Source of the DNA: Delphinapterus leucas | Lineage: Eukaryota > Chordata > Mammalia > Artiodactyla > Monodontidae | Assembly (NCBI RefSeq): GCF_002288925.2 | Contig: NW_022098023.1 | Location: 30,100,084 to 30,164,083, forward strand | Direction of reading: 5' to 3' | Length of the DNA stretch: 64,000 nucleotides | Shown: positions 38,855 through 49,592 of the stretch, in pieces | How positions within the stretch are numbered: position 1 is the first letter of the stretch | Layout of the letters: the number at the start of each line of letters is the position of its first letter | Notes under the pieces: generated by a model | Told to the model about the DNA's origin: nothing | Seen by the model: only the letters and a program-made list of their open reading frames with translations | The model's database searches: none | Translations under genes and position numbers: made by a program

Positions 38855-39984
38855 AGGAGGGTTGGCTTTCACAGCTGATGGACTCTGGTCAGCTGGTAAG
38901 GATGGGCGGATACCTGGAAGAAACTGAAACCGCTCATTTTCTCTATTCAGTTTTTGTATGTTTTTTACTCCCATGTAACAATGTCCCTTAGGGTCAGTGG
39001 CTGGTGACCTTGATATGGGTGTAGATTGTCAAATGTATTTGGTTCCTAAAAATAACTTTCTTTTGAGAAATACTCTCATAAAGGAAACAGGGCTTAATCA
39101 AAACTCGTTTCAGTTTATTTTTGTTACTTTGCAGTGTTTTGGAAATGTTGGGCATGGCCTTGTATTTTGGTGTTATCATGTGACCTGATTGTTTTCTGGA
39201 ACTTTGGAACACCCGTGTGAAGACTTGGGGTCAGAAACTTCCAACTTTAGAGGTGCAGTGGAAGGCACTACTTGGATGTAGCTGGTGAAGCAATGTAGGA
39301 ATGAGATTGCTTTGGATAAGACTGGGAAAAACCAAAAGAGAGTTGGAGATGGAAGACAGTGGGCACATGTTTTGGAACTTGAATACCTCTGTGAGACAAA
39401 GGAGGAGAGCTATGTTTTGTGGCATATTGTCTCGTGTTTATTGTATAACCTGTCAGGTGCGTTTATTTAGACAACCTATCTGACCCTAAACGACAAAGAA
39501 GTTTGAATAGGGAATGATGGAGCGCGCTTTACTATTGTAATATCCTCACACATTACAGAGGTTTAAGAGTATGGCGTCAAAGAGACAATCTACCAAGAGC
39601 CTTGAGAGCCTGGAGAAAGGAAAAGGCATATCAGGGCCCATAAAGTCCCTTCTAGGTCACCAGGGCAGTAGATCTGCCTAGGATTTGAGGTCAAAATCAA
39701 ACATGTAACAAGTGTTCATTTGCCTTGAAAAACCAAGACCTAAAAAGCCTTAAAAATTTTTTTTCTTTTTGTGCAGATGACCAAAGCACCTATGTGTGTT
39801 AATAAAAAAATCATAAATAAATTTCTTTTGAAATGGAAAAGAAATTTCATCGTAATTTCGTGATTTAAAACACGAGTTTTTTTTGGAGATTATTAGGAAA
39901 TAAGATTCAGAAATTATGATGCAGGCTTTAGAAGGAATTGAAACCAAGCAAATATGATTAATTAAAAAAAAAAAAATCCCAGCG
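38855..39984 (+). other. Probable MRFAP1 retrocopy 3' UTR, then unique DNA
   Basis: The first several hundred bases after the pseudogene stop are G/T-rich, unlike surrounding repeats, and likely derive from the parent mRNA 3' UTR; this is inference. Chance frames here are not genes. AATAAA occurs twice near 39801 and 39815. It ends at an A run (39964-39976) directly before the CpG island. Confidence 0.4.
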
Positions 39985-40786
39985 CCCCGTTGAGAGTGGT
40001 CTCCTCTCCAGGGGGCAGCAGAGACGCCCAGAGGAAGACGGAGATATCGGTGACCCGGGAGATGATGAGTTGGTCCGGACAGTGCCGGCGCCGGGCGCAG
40101 TATTGCTGCCCGAGGGGCGGGTTGGAGGGGCGGTCTGGGATCGCGGCCGGAGAAAGAGGCGAAGAGGTGACTTCACAGATAAGCTTTTATAGGCACCACT
40201 CTCCGCCCGCCGGACGGGAGGCGGGGTGGCAGCCCGATTAAAGAAGCAGCCTGGAAGGAAGGAAGAAGCGAGGGAGGGACGGGAACAGTTGGAGGAGGAG
40301 CAGCGAGCTGGGCTGCGGCGACCGGAGGAGGAGCGGCCCCCGCGAGGCCACGTTTTGTTTTTGTTATTTTCCATCGAAATAGTTCTCGCAGGCCCTCCCA
40401 GAGAACCGATCGCGCCGAAGCCCGGGAGCCCCGACCTTCCAGGTGACAGCTGGTCACCCTGGTAGGAGTCAGCTCCGCCCCAAGTCACCCTCTCCGGCGC
40501 ACAGCCCATTCCCCCCGCCCTGCCTCCCAGTGCCCGCCCGGGGCGAGCGCGGCGGCCGCAACGGCTCTGCAGCGCTGGAACTGGCGGCGACCGGCGGAGG
40601 CGCGGGGCCCTCGGCGTTGTCCTCTGACCCAGCGGAGCCGCGGACGAGGAAGGGGGAAGTGCGGCCCCAGGCTCGATCCGGAGAAAGGAGGATAGCGATT
40701 TAACCCGCCCTCTCCTGCCAGTCCTGCTGCCGGGCGCTCCCCGGGTGCCCGCCGCCAGAGCCTGGGAGCCGCGCCCGAAGTGCCGC

Positions 40787-40804
40787 ATGGGGCAGGGCCA
40801 CTAA
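40787..40804 (+). promoter_or_regulatory. Short upstream ORF in the TBC1D4 leader
   Basis: ATG at 40787 followed by four codons and TAA (MGQGH), ending 142 nt before the main start codon. Context CCGCATGG has a C at -3 and G at +4, so it is moderate at best. It is relevant only if transcription starts upstream of it. Confidence 0.5.
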
Positions 40805-40946
40805 AGCGCGGAGTTCGGGGTCGCGCCGAGGCGGGCGCAGGGGCCCAGCGCGGCTGTTGGCACAGTTTCGGCGGCGCCTTCAACGCGAGAACTGGGGGCG
40901 CGGCGCGCCGATCCGGCCGCCTCCGTGCCCTCGGGAGGCGCGAGTT

Positions 40947-41444
40947 ATGGAGCCCCCCAGTTGCCTTCAGGATGAGCCGTTCCCGCACCCTCTGGAGCCC
41001 GAGCCGGGCGCCACTGCGCAGCCTGGCCAGGGGAAGCCGGGAGACAAGAGGTTCCGGCTGTGGTACGTGGGAGGGTCGTGCCTGGACCGCAGGACCACGC
41101 TGCCCATGCTGCCCTGGCTCATGGCCGAGATCCGCCGGCGCAGCCAGAAGCCCGAGGCGGGCGGCTGCGGGGCGCCGGCGCCCCGCGAGGTGTTCCTGGT
41201 GCTCAGCGCGCCCCTCCTGCGCTGCGTGCCCGCGCCGGGCGCCGGTGCCGCTGGGGGCTGTGGCCCTACGGCCGCGCAGCCCAACCCGGCAGTGTTCATC
41301 TTCGAGCACAAGGCGCAGCACATCTCGCGCTTCATCCACAACAGCCACGACCTCACCTACTTTGCTTACCTGATCAAGGCGCAGCCAGACGACCCGGAGT
41401 CGCAGATGGCCTGCCACGTTTTCCGCGCCACAGACCCGAATCAG
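40947..41444 (+). CDS. TBC1D4: TBC1 domain family member 4 (AS160), coding exon 1
   Basis: The frame from ATG 40947 (context GAGTTATGG, G at -3 and +4) encodes 166 residues matching the N-terminus of mammalian TBC1D4: [20 protein letters not shown], then [36 protein letters not shown] and [13 protein letters not shown]1D4 is the Akt substrate of 160 kDa, a Rab GTPase-activating protein (Rab10 and related) that restrains GLUT4 vesicle exocytosis in muscle and fat until insulin-driven phosphorylation releases it. This exon holds the acidic, proline-rich N-terminus and most of the first PTB domain (from about residue 53). The second PTB, the Akt sites and the TBC catalytic domain lie in later exons outside the window. 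The frame is open upstream to 40857 but without an ATG, so 40947 is chosen. The exon ends phase 0 at CAG, as in other mammals, but the donor is GC. Confidence 0.95.
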
Positions 41445-44400
41445 GCAAGACCGCGGCTCGGAGGCACGGGGGAGGGTCCATCACACCCGGGAGAAGTGGC
41501 AGGGCTGCAGGCGCTGGGACCCCACGTTAAAGACCGACTCTGGTCCAGCTGCTGGCGCGCGCCTTCCATGTGGCGCGCTTGAGCGCAGGCTGGTCCCGCT
41601 CCTGGGACCCCGAGTCCGGAGCTTGCTTCTGGCGGCGGTTCCTTCCCCGCAGGGCCGAGGAAGAGGGAGGGAGGCGGAGAGTGGTCTCGGGACAGTGGAG
41701 GAGCTGGTGCGCCCTAGGAGAATGCGGGAGCAGCGCGCGTCCCGGGAGGATCTCGATGTCTTGGGGTGTGACTGGAGATGGCATCCCCGGCCTTGGCCGA
41801 GTGTGTGCGTGCGTGCACGTGTGTGTTTAAGAGGGAAAGCGGGAGAGGGTTGGGTTCCTAGAGGCCCCCGCACACACTCTAGGTCTTGGCCGAGTCCGGC
41901 ACCTTGGCCCCTTAGGACAGTCGCATCCTAGTCACAGCAGCACCTGCAGATCTTGGATCTGGGAAGCTGTTTTGGAGCCCGGCTTAGAGAGAAGTTACTA
42001 GACGTTGTCAGATTGTCAGCAAAATACGAATCTGCCTTTAGATTTTGAGTGGAAAGACTTTTTTTTTTTTTTTGCAGTTTTTTCCACACTAAATGGAGAC
42101 AGAATCAGTACCTACCTGGGTGATTTAAAAATCAGTGTTGTAGAAGAGGTGAACATCTCTTTTCTAATATTTCTCCAGAGTTTACTAAATCAAGGTGCCT
42201 GTTACCAAACTGCGTTTTACTTCCTTTTTCCTCTGGAGAGTTATCTGAACAATCTTTACTACAGTGATTGTGTCTTGAAAAACAGCACCTCCCCCTTTTT
42301 AAAAAATGTGTAAGGAGTTTACCATATCAAAAGCCCCCCAGACGCTGTTATTTATAATAGTTACTGAATGTTTGGGCAAAGTACTTTAGATTCTTTGGGA
42401 AAATAGTGTTGTCTAAATATAAATAAATAAAGTCTCAGTGTACTATGTGGCGGGTTTCTTTAGCAGCTGGGAAATTAATAGTCAGATGAGAAAAACTTCC
42501 TATAAATAAGACTTTAATTTTTGAAAATTCATATATTCTAGTATCTGTAATTGAAAGACTGTCCAATAGTTTTTCACAAAAAGGCCTGTAGCTGAGCTGA
42601 AGAAAATAAAGCTCATTGTCTTAGATTCCATCAGTTACTTTGTAAACTAGTTTAATATATCCTAAGGGCTCAGAACTCCCAATATTTTAGTTAATGTTAC
42701 CGCTGTTATGTTATGGTAAAATACCTTACCACAGATGATCTCAGGATTCTAACCATGATTAAAATGAATTTCATTTTATGCTTATTTGTTAAAAATTTAT
42801 TTTTAGCTTTCACCTAGGTTGAAATTGGAGTGCAGCATGTTCTTTATTCTGAACGTTATCACCATCTTTATTGTATTAAGATTTTTGGGTTCTCTCAGTA
42901 AGGTGGAAGTGGTTGCATTTTTCCAGGACTTTAAGGAATGTTTTATGATTCTTGGTGGTTATTTTCTTCAGATCTGATGCATGACACATCATTGCTAATT
43001 TCATTGATGGTCAAAGTTTGTTTATGGGTTATGGCACCTTAAATTCTCAACAGTGGCTGTTGAGTCTTCCCTGGACTCATGGGAAGGTCAATTAAAATAG
43101 CTCATTTTATTTACTTTCATTTTGTATTTAGATATTAGAGGCTGGATGCGCTCTTTACAAATAATAACAGGCTTAGGCTTATTTCCCCCCTTTGGTCCTA
43201 TAGGAGCAGTGGAAGCCATATGGCTTTTTGATAAAAGAAAAAACAAACTTTTCCTGTTTATTGCCATTTCCCAGTTGAGTCTTTGATCTAAAGATATAGA
43301 TTCCTATTTGCTCCAAGCCTAGAGAGCCCCTGGCAGAGGATCACTAATTTGAAAGGCCAGATGTTGTCTACCTAAGGATTATCTCCAGCTGTAAATCAGG
43401 GGTTACAAACTCAAACTGAGGGGAAGAAGGTTGAGTGAGGGCCATAGAGGACTAGATAGAGAGGTCCTTTCTCAAGCTGCTGTTAGCTCCAACTGGAAAT
43501 TACATTATCAGAATATAAGCCCAGCGTTGCCGGAGCTTTGGATTTCTCAAGAGAAGATGGAAATCTGGATTTTTATGTATGAGTCCACATTTTAAAATAT
43601 CAGCAAATATTTTAAACATATAAGAATCCTATCTGGGCTAAACAAAACACATCTGAAGGTTGGCTTCAGAGATCTAAGGGCTGCCACGTTTGATCTTGGG
43701 CGTAAATATTTGTTGAGTGGACAAGTGCAGTCATTAGATACCGAGTACTGTTTGTCACATTTCCTATTGAAATAGTGGGGAGAGTTAGGATAATGTGGGG
43801 GGGAAAATTTATAAGTAAAACTCCCAGAAGTGATGATTCTGCAATTGAACTTGTTAGAGGGATGGATTCATCACAGTATTACCATCTAGTAGTATGCCTA
43901 GCATAGAGTAGAACCTCTGGATCATTCTGAGCACCTTTGAGATGAGAAGGAAGAGGACCTGCTGTTTGCTTTGCTGCTGAGTTCTACGTTTGAAGTAGAG
44001 AATTTTTTAGTTGGACTTTAAGATTATTGTTAAGTCTCCTAAGTATTTTCTACAGTCACTGAACAAAATATTGGAAGGTGGCCTGGAGCAGAAAGGCCTG
44101 AAAACATCCCCAAGTAAACTTGCCTCTGCTTTGTCTGTCATGCCTGTCTCTTTTCTGAAACGGGCCTGTCTGTAGGATGACCATATAATTTATTGTTTAA
44201 TCCAGGACAATTTTTATTAAGAAAGGGGGCATCATTAAAATGACACAAGCATAACAGGTATAAAACTGGACTGTTTAGGGCAAACAGGGACATGGGTGAC
44301 CATAGATAATTGGCAAAGTTCGTGTTTCTGCCAAGCCACTGAGACGGAGGATTGTGGTTTCTAGATATAAAACGATAATGTCTTGCAACATATCTACTCA

Positions 44401-44943
44401 CACATCTTCTTTTTGGGGGCGGGGGTGTGGATCTACATGTGACCTCAGAGATGGGAGCACTGCGCAAGTAGCTTGGGTCTGTTGTGGGGAGTTGCCATAG
44501 TGATGTGCCCTGTGGCTCCACACCTTCCGGGTCAGAGTCAACCTAAGGATGCTCAGCCTGGGTCAGCCAGAAGGAGTGCTCAGCCAGAATGGTCTGATAC
44601 AGAGCTATTTCTGCCAGGTGCAAGGAGGGGTATGGGTTGGGAGCAAATGAACCAGTTTCAGATCAAATATATGCCAATAGAGATTGGTTCCCATTTATTC
44701 AAGACGTGTAGTCTTGCATAGGAGGAATGTCAGACTTAGCACATTTCAGCCAAAGTTGGATATTTGAAACAGTAAAAGTGCTTAACTGTACATAACTTAA
44801 AAAACAAATCACACTGGCATAAATTGAGTTGTAGACTTAAAACTGGTTGGAGAACCAAGAATATCTGATTCTCTACCTAACATCTTGGGAAGGTCACTAA
44901 TATTCCTCAAATACTTACCTTTAAACTACGTTCAGAAAGAGGC

Positions 44944-44982
<39 letters not shown>

Positions 44983-45575
44983 CGCATTATCTCCATTTCC
45001 CTATTAAAAAGCAGAATTTGTTTTATGTTATATATATTTTTATCATATTAAAAAATAAGAATTGTTAGTGTTTATAACTATTGTTAGAGAATAAAGGTGT
45101 TATTTATCATTTCCATTAGACAACAGCATATACTTCATAATTATAGAATGACTAGTCCTAAAAAGACAAAAACATGATTGCTATAATTTTCATTGATTTT
45201 GTTTATGTATATATTTCTTGAAGCTCCAAAGAATGTACTTTCAAAGAGCTTTTACAAACTGTGTTCTTAAAATTAAAAAATGAACTTGACACCCGTTTTT
45301 TTAGCACTAAGTTCTCTAAGTCTGTGTTTGTTTTTGTTTGTTTCTCTTAAAATATTTAGTATTTTCTGAGCTTTACTCAGGTGACCAATTTTCAGTGATA
45401 TACTTCAAAAAGGTCATTTTCATTTCTTCCTCAGAGTTAAGGGTCAGTGGCTCTGGGAGTATACTAGCAAGGAAACCAGAGAAATAGAAATCTGGAAATG
45501 TTCACACTTCTCTGTTTGCTTTCTGAGTACTTTGTGCTATTCTGGGTAGATCTCTCCTCATGTTTGCTGTAGTCA
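41445..45575 (+). other. TBC1D4: TBC1D4 intron 1, first part
   Basis: The intron begins GCAAGA. The first ~390 bp belong to the CpG island; a GT-rich patch lies at 41800-41826. Beyond that the DNA is AT-rich and largely repeat-free. About 44175-44325 looks like a short old DNA-transposon fossil ('gaccatataatttatt', 'ggactgt', 'gtgaccata'), name unsure. A (TA)n tract is listed separately. No second exon was seen. Confidence 0.75.
44950..44981. repeat. (TA)n microsatellite
   Basis: Sixteen uninterrupted TA units in TBC1D4 intron 1. Confidence 0.97.
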
Positions 45576-45576
45576 T

Positions 45577-45858
45577 TTTTTTTTTTTTTTTATATTTGGT
45601 TGCATTGGGTCTTTGTTGCTGCACGCGGGCTTTCTCTAGTTGTGGCGAGCAGGGGCTACTCTTCGTTGAGGTGCTCAGGCTTCTCATTGTGGTGGCTTCT
45701 CTTGTTGTGGCCCGCGGGCTCTAGAGTGCAGGCTCAGTAGTTGTGGCGCACAGGCTTAGTTGCTCCGCGGCTTGTGGGATCTTCCCAGACCAGGGCTCGA
45801 ACCTGTGTCCCCTGCATTGGCAAGTGGATGCTTAACCACTGTGCCACCAGGGAAACCC
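45577..45858 (-). repeat. CHR-family SINE (long type), antisense
   Basis: Antisense copy with a T15 end at the left, lacking part of the middle blocks ('ttgttgtggcccgcgggct'), and a head ending CCACCAGGGAAACCCC. Confidence 0.87.
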
Positions 45859-45944
45859 CTCTCTCCCCTTCTGATTTGAGGTGGATTAATTTGCCCTGGC
45901 TCTGTGGTAGAATCTTGACTACAATATCTAGAGGAAATGTAAAA

Positions 45945-46012
45945 ATGTCAAGTTCCCTGATGATGTTCAGACTACTGGCCTGGGGACCACAGTTTGAGAA
46001 CTGCCCTCAGTG
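45945..46012 (+). repeat. MER5A-like 3' end
   Basis: The text 'caagttccctgatgatgttcag', then 'ggcctggggaccacagtttgagaactg', is the right end of a MER5A hAT element. Its first 26 bases recur inverted at 46434-46459. Confidence 0.6.
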
Positions 46013-46312
46013 ATTTTGTTCATCTGGTTGGGTATATGACCACTTCTGTTCCCCTGGTTATTTTTGGAGTTGTTTTCAGACTTGAAAGTTCAGGCTGAGT
46101 GTGAGGAGGAGGAATACGTGACTACAGAAGATTTTTAAGAAACTCGTCATTTTCTAGCTTAATAGCTTTGCATATCTTCTTCTCCAGATAGACATTATTC
46201 TGCCAGGCGTGATAAGACTAGCCATATGTTGAATGAAAACTTTACCTTTCAAGCCAAAGTTTTGAGTTCTGCAGATGGAATAAACAATTTTTAGGGAATA
46301 TATTCTAATGTT

Positions 46313-46437
46313 GGGCTTCCCTGGTGGCACAGTGGTTAAGAATCCACCTGACGATGCAGGGGACATGGGTTCGAGCCCCGGTCTAGGAAGATCCCACATG
46401 CCGCAGAGCAACTAAGCCCCTGCGCCACAACTACTGA
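46313..46437 (+). repeat. Truncated CHR-family SINE, sense
   Basis: The head GGGCTTCCCTGGTGGCACAG, box-B-like 'gggttcgagccccgg' and 'cacaactactga' are present. The copy then stops, without middle blocks or A tail, and joins the inverted 26-bp segment. Confidence 0.85.
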
Positions 46438-46459
46438 ACATCATCAGGGAACTTGACAT

Positions 46460-46620
46460 CATCAAAAACTGAGGGTGGGGTCCACCAGTCTGTTCTAACA
46501 AGCCGACCAGGTGATTCTGACACATTTACAGATGAGAAAACTGAGGTAAAGAAAGGTTAAATATTTCCCCGAGGATACAAGCCTTGTAATGATAGAAGCT
46601 GATTCCAGTCTGGGTAGATA
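46460..46620 (-). repeat. MER5A piece and antisense MIR
   Basis: 46462-46516 resembles the middle of MER5A ('ggggtccaccagtctgttctaacaagcc', 'caggtgattctgaca'). 46520-46615 is an antisense MIR ('acagatgagaaaactgaggtaaagaaaggttaaat'). Confidence 0.55.
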
Positions 46621-46724
46621 GTTCTCTTATCTGCTGCTCTGGAATGCAATTGTTGAAAAATTAGCTTTTAGTTGTTAGTAATATGATCTTTTATTCTATC
46701 ACTTTTTCCCATTCTTTTTTTAAG

Positions 46725-47515
46725 ATAGTTGTTTTCCAGTTTTATTGAGGTATAATTAACGAACAAAAATTGTAGGGACTTCCCTGGTGGTGCAGTGGTT
46801 AAGAATCCGCCTGCTAAGGCAGGGGACACGGGTTCAAGCCCTGGTCCGGGAAGATCCTACATGCCGCAGAGCAACTAAGCCCGTGTGCCACAACTACTGA
46901 GCCTGCGCTCTAGAGCCCGCAAGCCACAACTGCTGAGCCCACGTGCCACAGCTACTGAAGCCCATGTGCCTAGAGCCCGTGCTCCGCAGCAGGAGAAGCC
47001 ACAGCAATGAGAAACCCGCGCACCGCAACGAAGAGTAGCCCCCGCTCGCCGCAACTAGAGAAAGCCCGCACGCAGTAACGAAGACCCAATGCAGGCAAAA
47101 ATAAAATAAATAAATACATTTATAAAAAAAAAATTGTATGTATTTAAAGCTACAATGTGGTGTTTTGATATACGTATCAAATGAAAGGGTTACCACAATC
47201 AAGCTAATTAACATATCCATCAACTCACATGGTTATCGTTTTGTCTGTGTATGGTGAGAAAACTTAAGATCTACTCTTTTAGCAAATTTCAGGTATACAA
47301 TATAGTATTATTAACTATAGTCACCATGCTGTCTGTACATTAGATCTTCAAAACTTTCTCATCCTGCATAACTGAAAGTTGGTACCCTTTGACCAACATC
47401 TCCCCATGTCTCCCATCCCCCATCCCCTGGCAACCACTATTCTACTCTCTGCATTTCTGAGTTTGACTTTGTAGATTCTGTATATAAGTGAGATCATGCA
47501 GTATTTGTCCACTTT
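46725..47515 (-). repeat. Old L1M 3' region, antisense, split by SINE
   Basis: 'ccagttttattgaggtataattaac' on the left, then 'ttttgatatacgtatc', 'aactatagtcaccatgctgt', 'atcccctggcaaccactattctactctctg' and 'gtgagatcatgcagtatttgtc' on the right are antisense L1M blocks. A CHR SINE (46775-47128) interrupts them. Confidence 0.75.
46775..47128 (+). repeat. CHR-family SINE (long type), sense, full length
   Basis: Complete sense copy: head GGGACTTCCCTGGTGGTGCAG, all middle blocks, and an AAATAAAATAAATAAATA tail. A perfect TSD, AAAAATTGTA, lies at 46765-46774 and 47129-47138. Confidence 0.92.
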
Positions 47516-48335
47516 CCCCCACTTTTATATTAAAAATCTCCACAGTTAAATATGCTCATTAAATTTGTAAAATAATAATGAAATGCTGAATGCATGCTTG
47601 GATATAGTTTTGCCAGTGTGTATTTTTGTTTTAATGGAAAGTAAAAAAAGTCTGTATGATTTGTTAGGCTGGTGTAACTGAACTCTGGTGTATCTTTTAC
47701 GTAGTGTCCTTAGGAGTGGCAGGGAAGTAAATTATGAGAGTCTGTTTGCAACCTTTATAACTACTTTAGAATAAAAAATCTTTAGGGTATATATTTAAGA
47801 ACAGGTACAACCATGCATTTGAATATATTTTAGTGACTCATAAAGGATACAAATATTGTAAAGTATAACAAAGTACGAAGTATAAATTATAAACTGTATT
47901 ATAATGTAAAAGTATATAATTATACAGTATAAAGTGTAAAATTATACTATAAAACTAATGCATCTTACCATCATTATAAAACATACAATAAAGCAAGAAA
48001 TATTGGCACCAAGTTGTGCTATTTTAATTACCTTGGGTTAAAGGGAAAAGAATATGTAAATTTTTAAGGTTAGATAAAGCCCAGTGACCTAATGGGCTGA
48101 TGTATGGTTTTGTAAGAGTTCAAGTAGAGAAAAATGTTCATAAAAAAGCAATCTTGGGGTCCACAGTAAAATTAGCATGCTGAACCTGTGCTGTAGCATT
48201 CAGTGCTGTAGGCATGTGCTTTGAAAAATAACATCTTTCATCCCATTGAATTTAGCTTGTTAGTATAATTGTTACTAGTTTTATGCTTGCGTTTGTGGGT
48301 ATTTTGTAAATTGGTTTTGGTTTTAAAGCTTTTTA
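47516..48335 (+). other. TBC1D4 intron 1, no recognised feature
   Basis: AT-rich, with a low-complexity TATAA/GTATA-rich patch at about 47,865-47,960. Nothing else supported. Confidence 0.5.
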
Positions 48336-48490
48336 GATTTTACCTCCTCACCTCCCCCTTTCTTTGTTCTGTAAAATGAACTAGCACCCAGACCCCGGTA
48401 AGATGGTTCTCAAGGACACTAGTCCATCATCTTCTCAGACTCTTGACTTTCTGAATAAAGTGGCTATAATTTGCTCCAAAAAAAAAAAAA
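48336..48490 (+). pseudogene. Short retroposed mRNA 3' end, parent unknown
   Basis: A segment with AATAAA about 20 bases before a pure A16 run (48478-48493) is flanked by a perfect 11-bp TSD, AAAGCTTTTTA (48325-48335 and 48491-48501; the A run merges with the TSD). This is the hallmark of L1-driven retroposition of a polyadenylated RNA, strongly 5'-truncated. No coding frame survives, and I do not recognise the parent gene. Confidence 0.7.
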
Positions 48491-48501
48491 AAGCTTTTTA
48501 A

Positions 48502-49471
48502 AAGCTAGAGCTGTAAGCATCTAAAGTTTATATCTAGATTTTTGTGAACATATTTAAATAAAGTAACAGTAAAATAATTATGTTAACACCTTAATTTACC
48601 TTTAAAAGGATTCTGAACAACTATAAGTTTGGAAAACTCCTGGCTTAAACTTTCAGGTGTTATTTAATATGATTCCAGTCATCTATTATCCTATGACAGA
48701 AAGGGAAAAAATAAGAGATTAAAATTTTGGTTGGTTTAATTTCAGATAATCTTAACACAGGCTTTTGCAGCCCTATGAAAAAGATACGGAGTTATTCTTT
48801 TTCAACTTACCGATCCCTTTCAAGTTTCATTTCTTGTAAGAGGTTGGGTTCGAAAGAGGATCTCCAAGTAATGGGATCTTCCTGGTTAAATATAGAAGCC
48901 TAAATTTGCTGCTTCAGTTCCTTTATTTTGTGGATGCCCTTAACTAGTTGGACAGTCTTCACTTTGGCACTGTTGTGAATTTTTACAGGAATTTCTAAAA
49001 TTCTCAAATTTAGAACTGTGGAACTTTGTACTATCAGTATTATATAACTTGTGAGTAGTTTATGATCAGTTTCAGATTGCAAGTCAGTGCTTCTGGTTGA
49101 GCAAATCAAGTAGTATTTTGTATCTCACAATTGTATCTTCATATACATTTTCAGTAATTCATTATACAGTGTGGACAAATACCTTATGGCTTAAGCTTTT
49201 ACAAACAAATAAGCAAGTCTGTTTTCTGGCCCCAGACAGCTCCCAGCTTTTTCAGTTCACCTCTTGGTCTGGTTTCAGCCATTTAATTCTCATTAGCTAG
49301 GCAGCTTGAGAGATTTTTCTGAGTTTATCTGAAGTTAAACTGATGGCCTTCTCGCTTGGTTCTACAAATATTTCCTCTCCTTAGATTTCCAGTGACATGT
49401 ACTTTATACCTGGTGGGATACCCCATTACTCTGTGTTGTATCTGTCTGATCCTGTTGCTCACTTTGAAGAC
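48502..49471 (+). other. TBC1D4 intron 1, no recognised feature
   Basis: No repeat family or exon recognised. The frames here are short and overlapping on both strands. Confidence 0.5.
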
Positions 49472-49592
49472 CGGCCGTGGCTCACGGGACCAGCCGCTCC
49501 GCGGCATGTGGGATCTTCCCAGACCGAGGCACGAACCCGTGTCCCCTGCATCGGCAGGCGGACTCTCAACCACTGCGCCACCAGGGAAGCCC
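49472..49592 (-). repeat. 5'-truncated CHR-2 type SINE, antisense
   Basis: Only the head half is present: from GGCCGTGGCTCACGGGACCA to CCACCAGGGAAGCCC. The tail half and the poly-T are missing. Confidence 0.85.

Larger units (their letters stand above)
39985..41830. promoter_or_regulatory. CpG island with TBC1D4 promoter and 5' UTR
   Basis: Base composition changes abruptly at about 39985 from AT-rich to GC-rich with very many CpG dinucleotides, and returns to background after about 41830. It covers the region upstream of the TBC1D4 start codon, coding exon 1 and the first ~390 bp of intron 1. GC-box motifs occur at 40114-40121 (GGGGCGGG) and 40127-40133. There is no plus-strand TATA box at a plausible place, so a dispersed CpG-type promoter is inferred. 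The transcription start cannot be fixed from sequence alone. Confidence 0.85.

Noticed and set aside
39958..40788. 276-codon minus-strand frame across the CpG island
   Set aside because: GC-rich DNA has few stop codons. The product is low-complexity (Pro/Ser/Arg/Gly) and resembles no known protein, and it lies antisense to the TBC1D4 promoter.
40485..41417. 310-codon minus-strand frame opposite TBC1D4 exon 1
   Set aside because: It is the shadow of the real coding exon on the other strand; composition follows codon positions of TBC1D4.
41060..41582. Extension of the TBC1D4 frame beyond 41,444
   Set aside because: The homology to TBC1D4 ends exactly at DPNQ; the following codons are intronic read-through.
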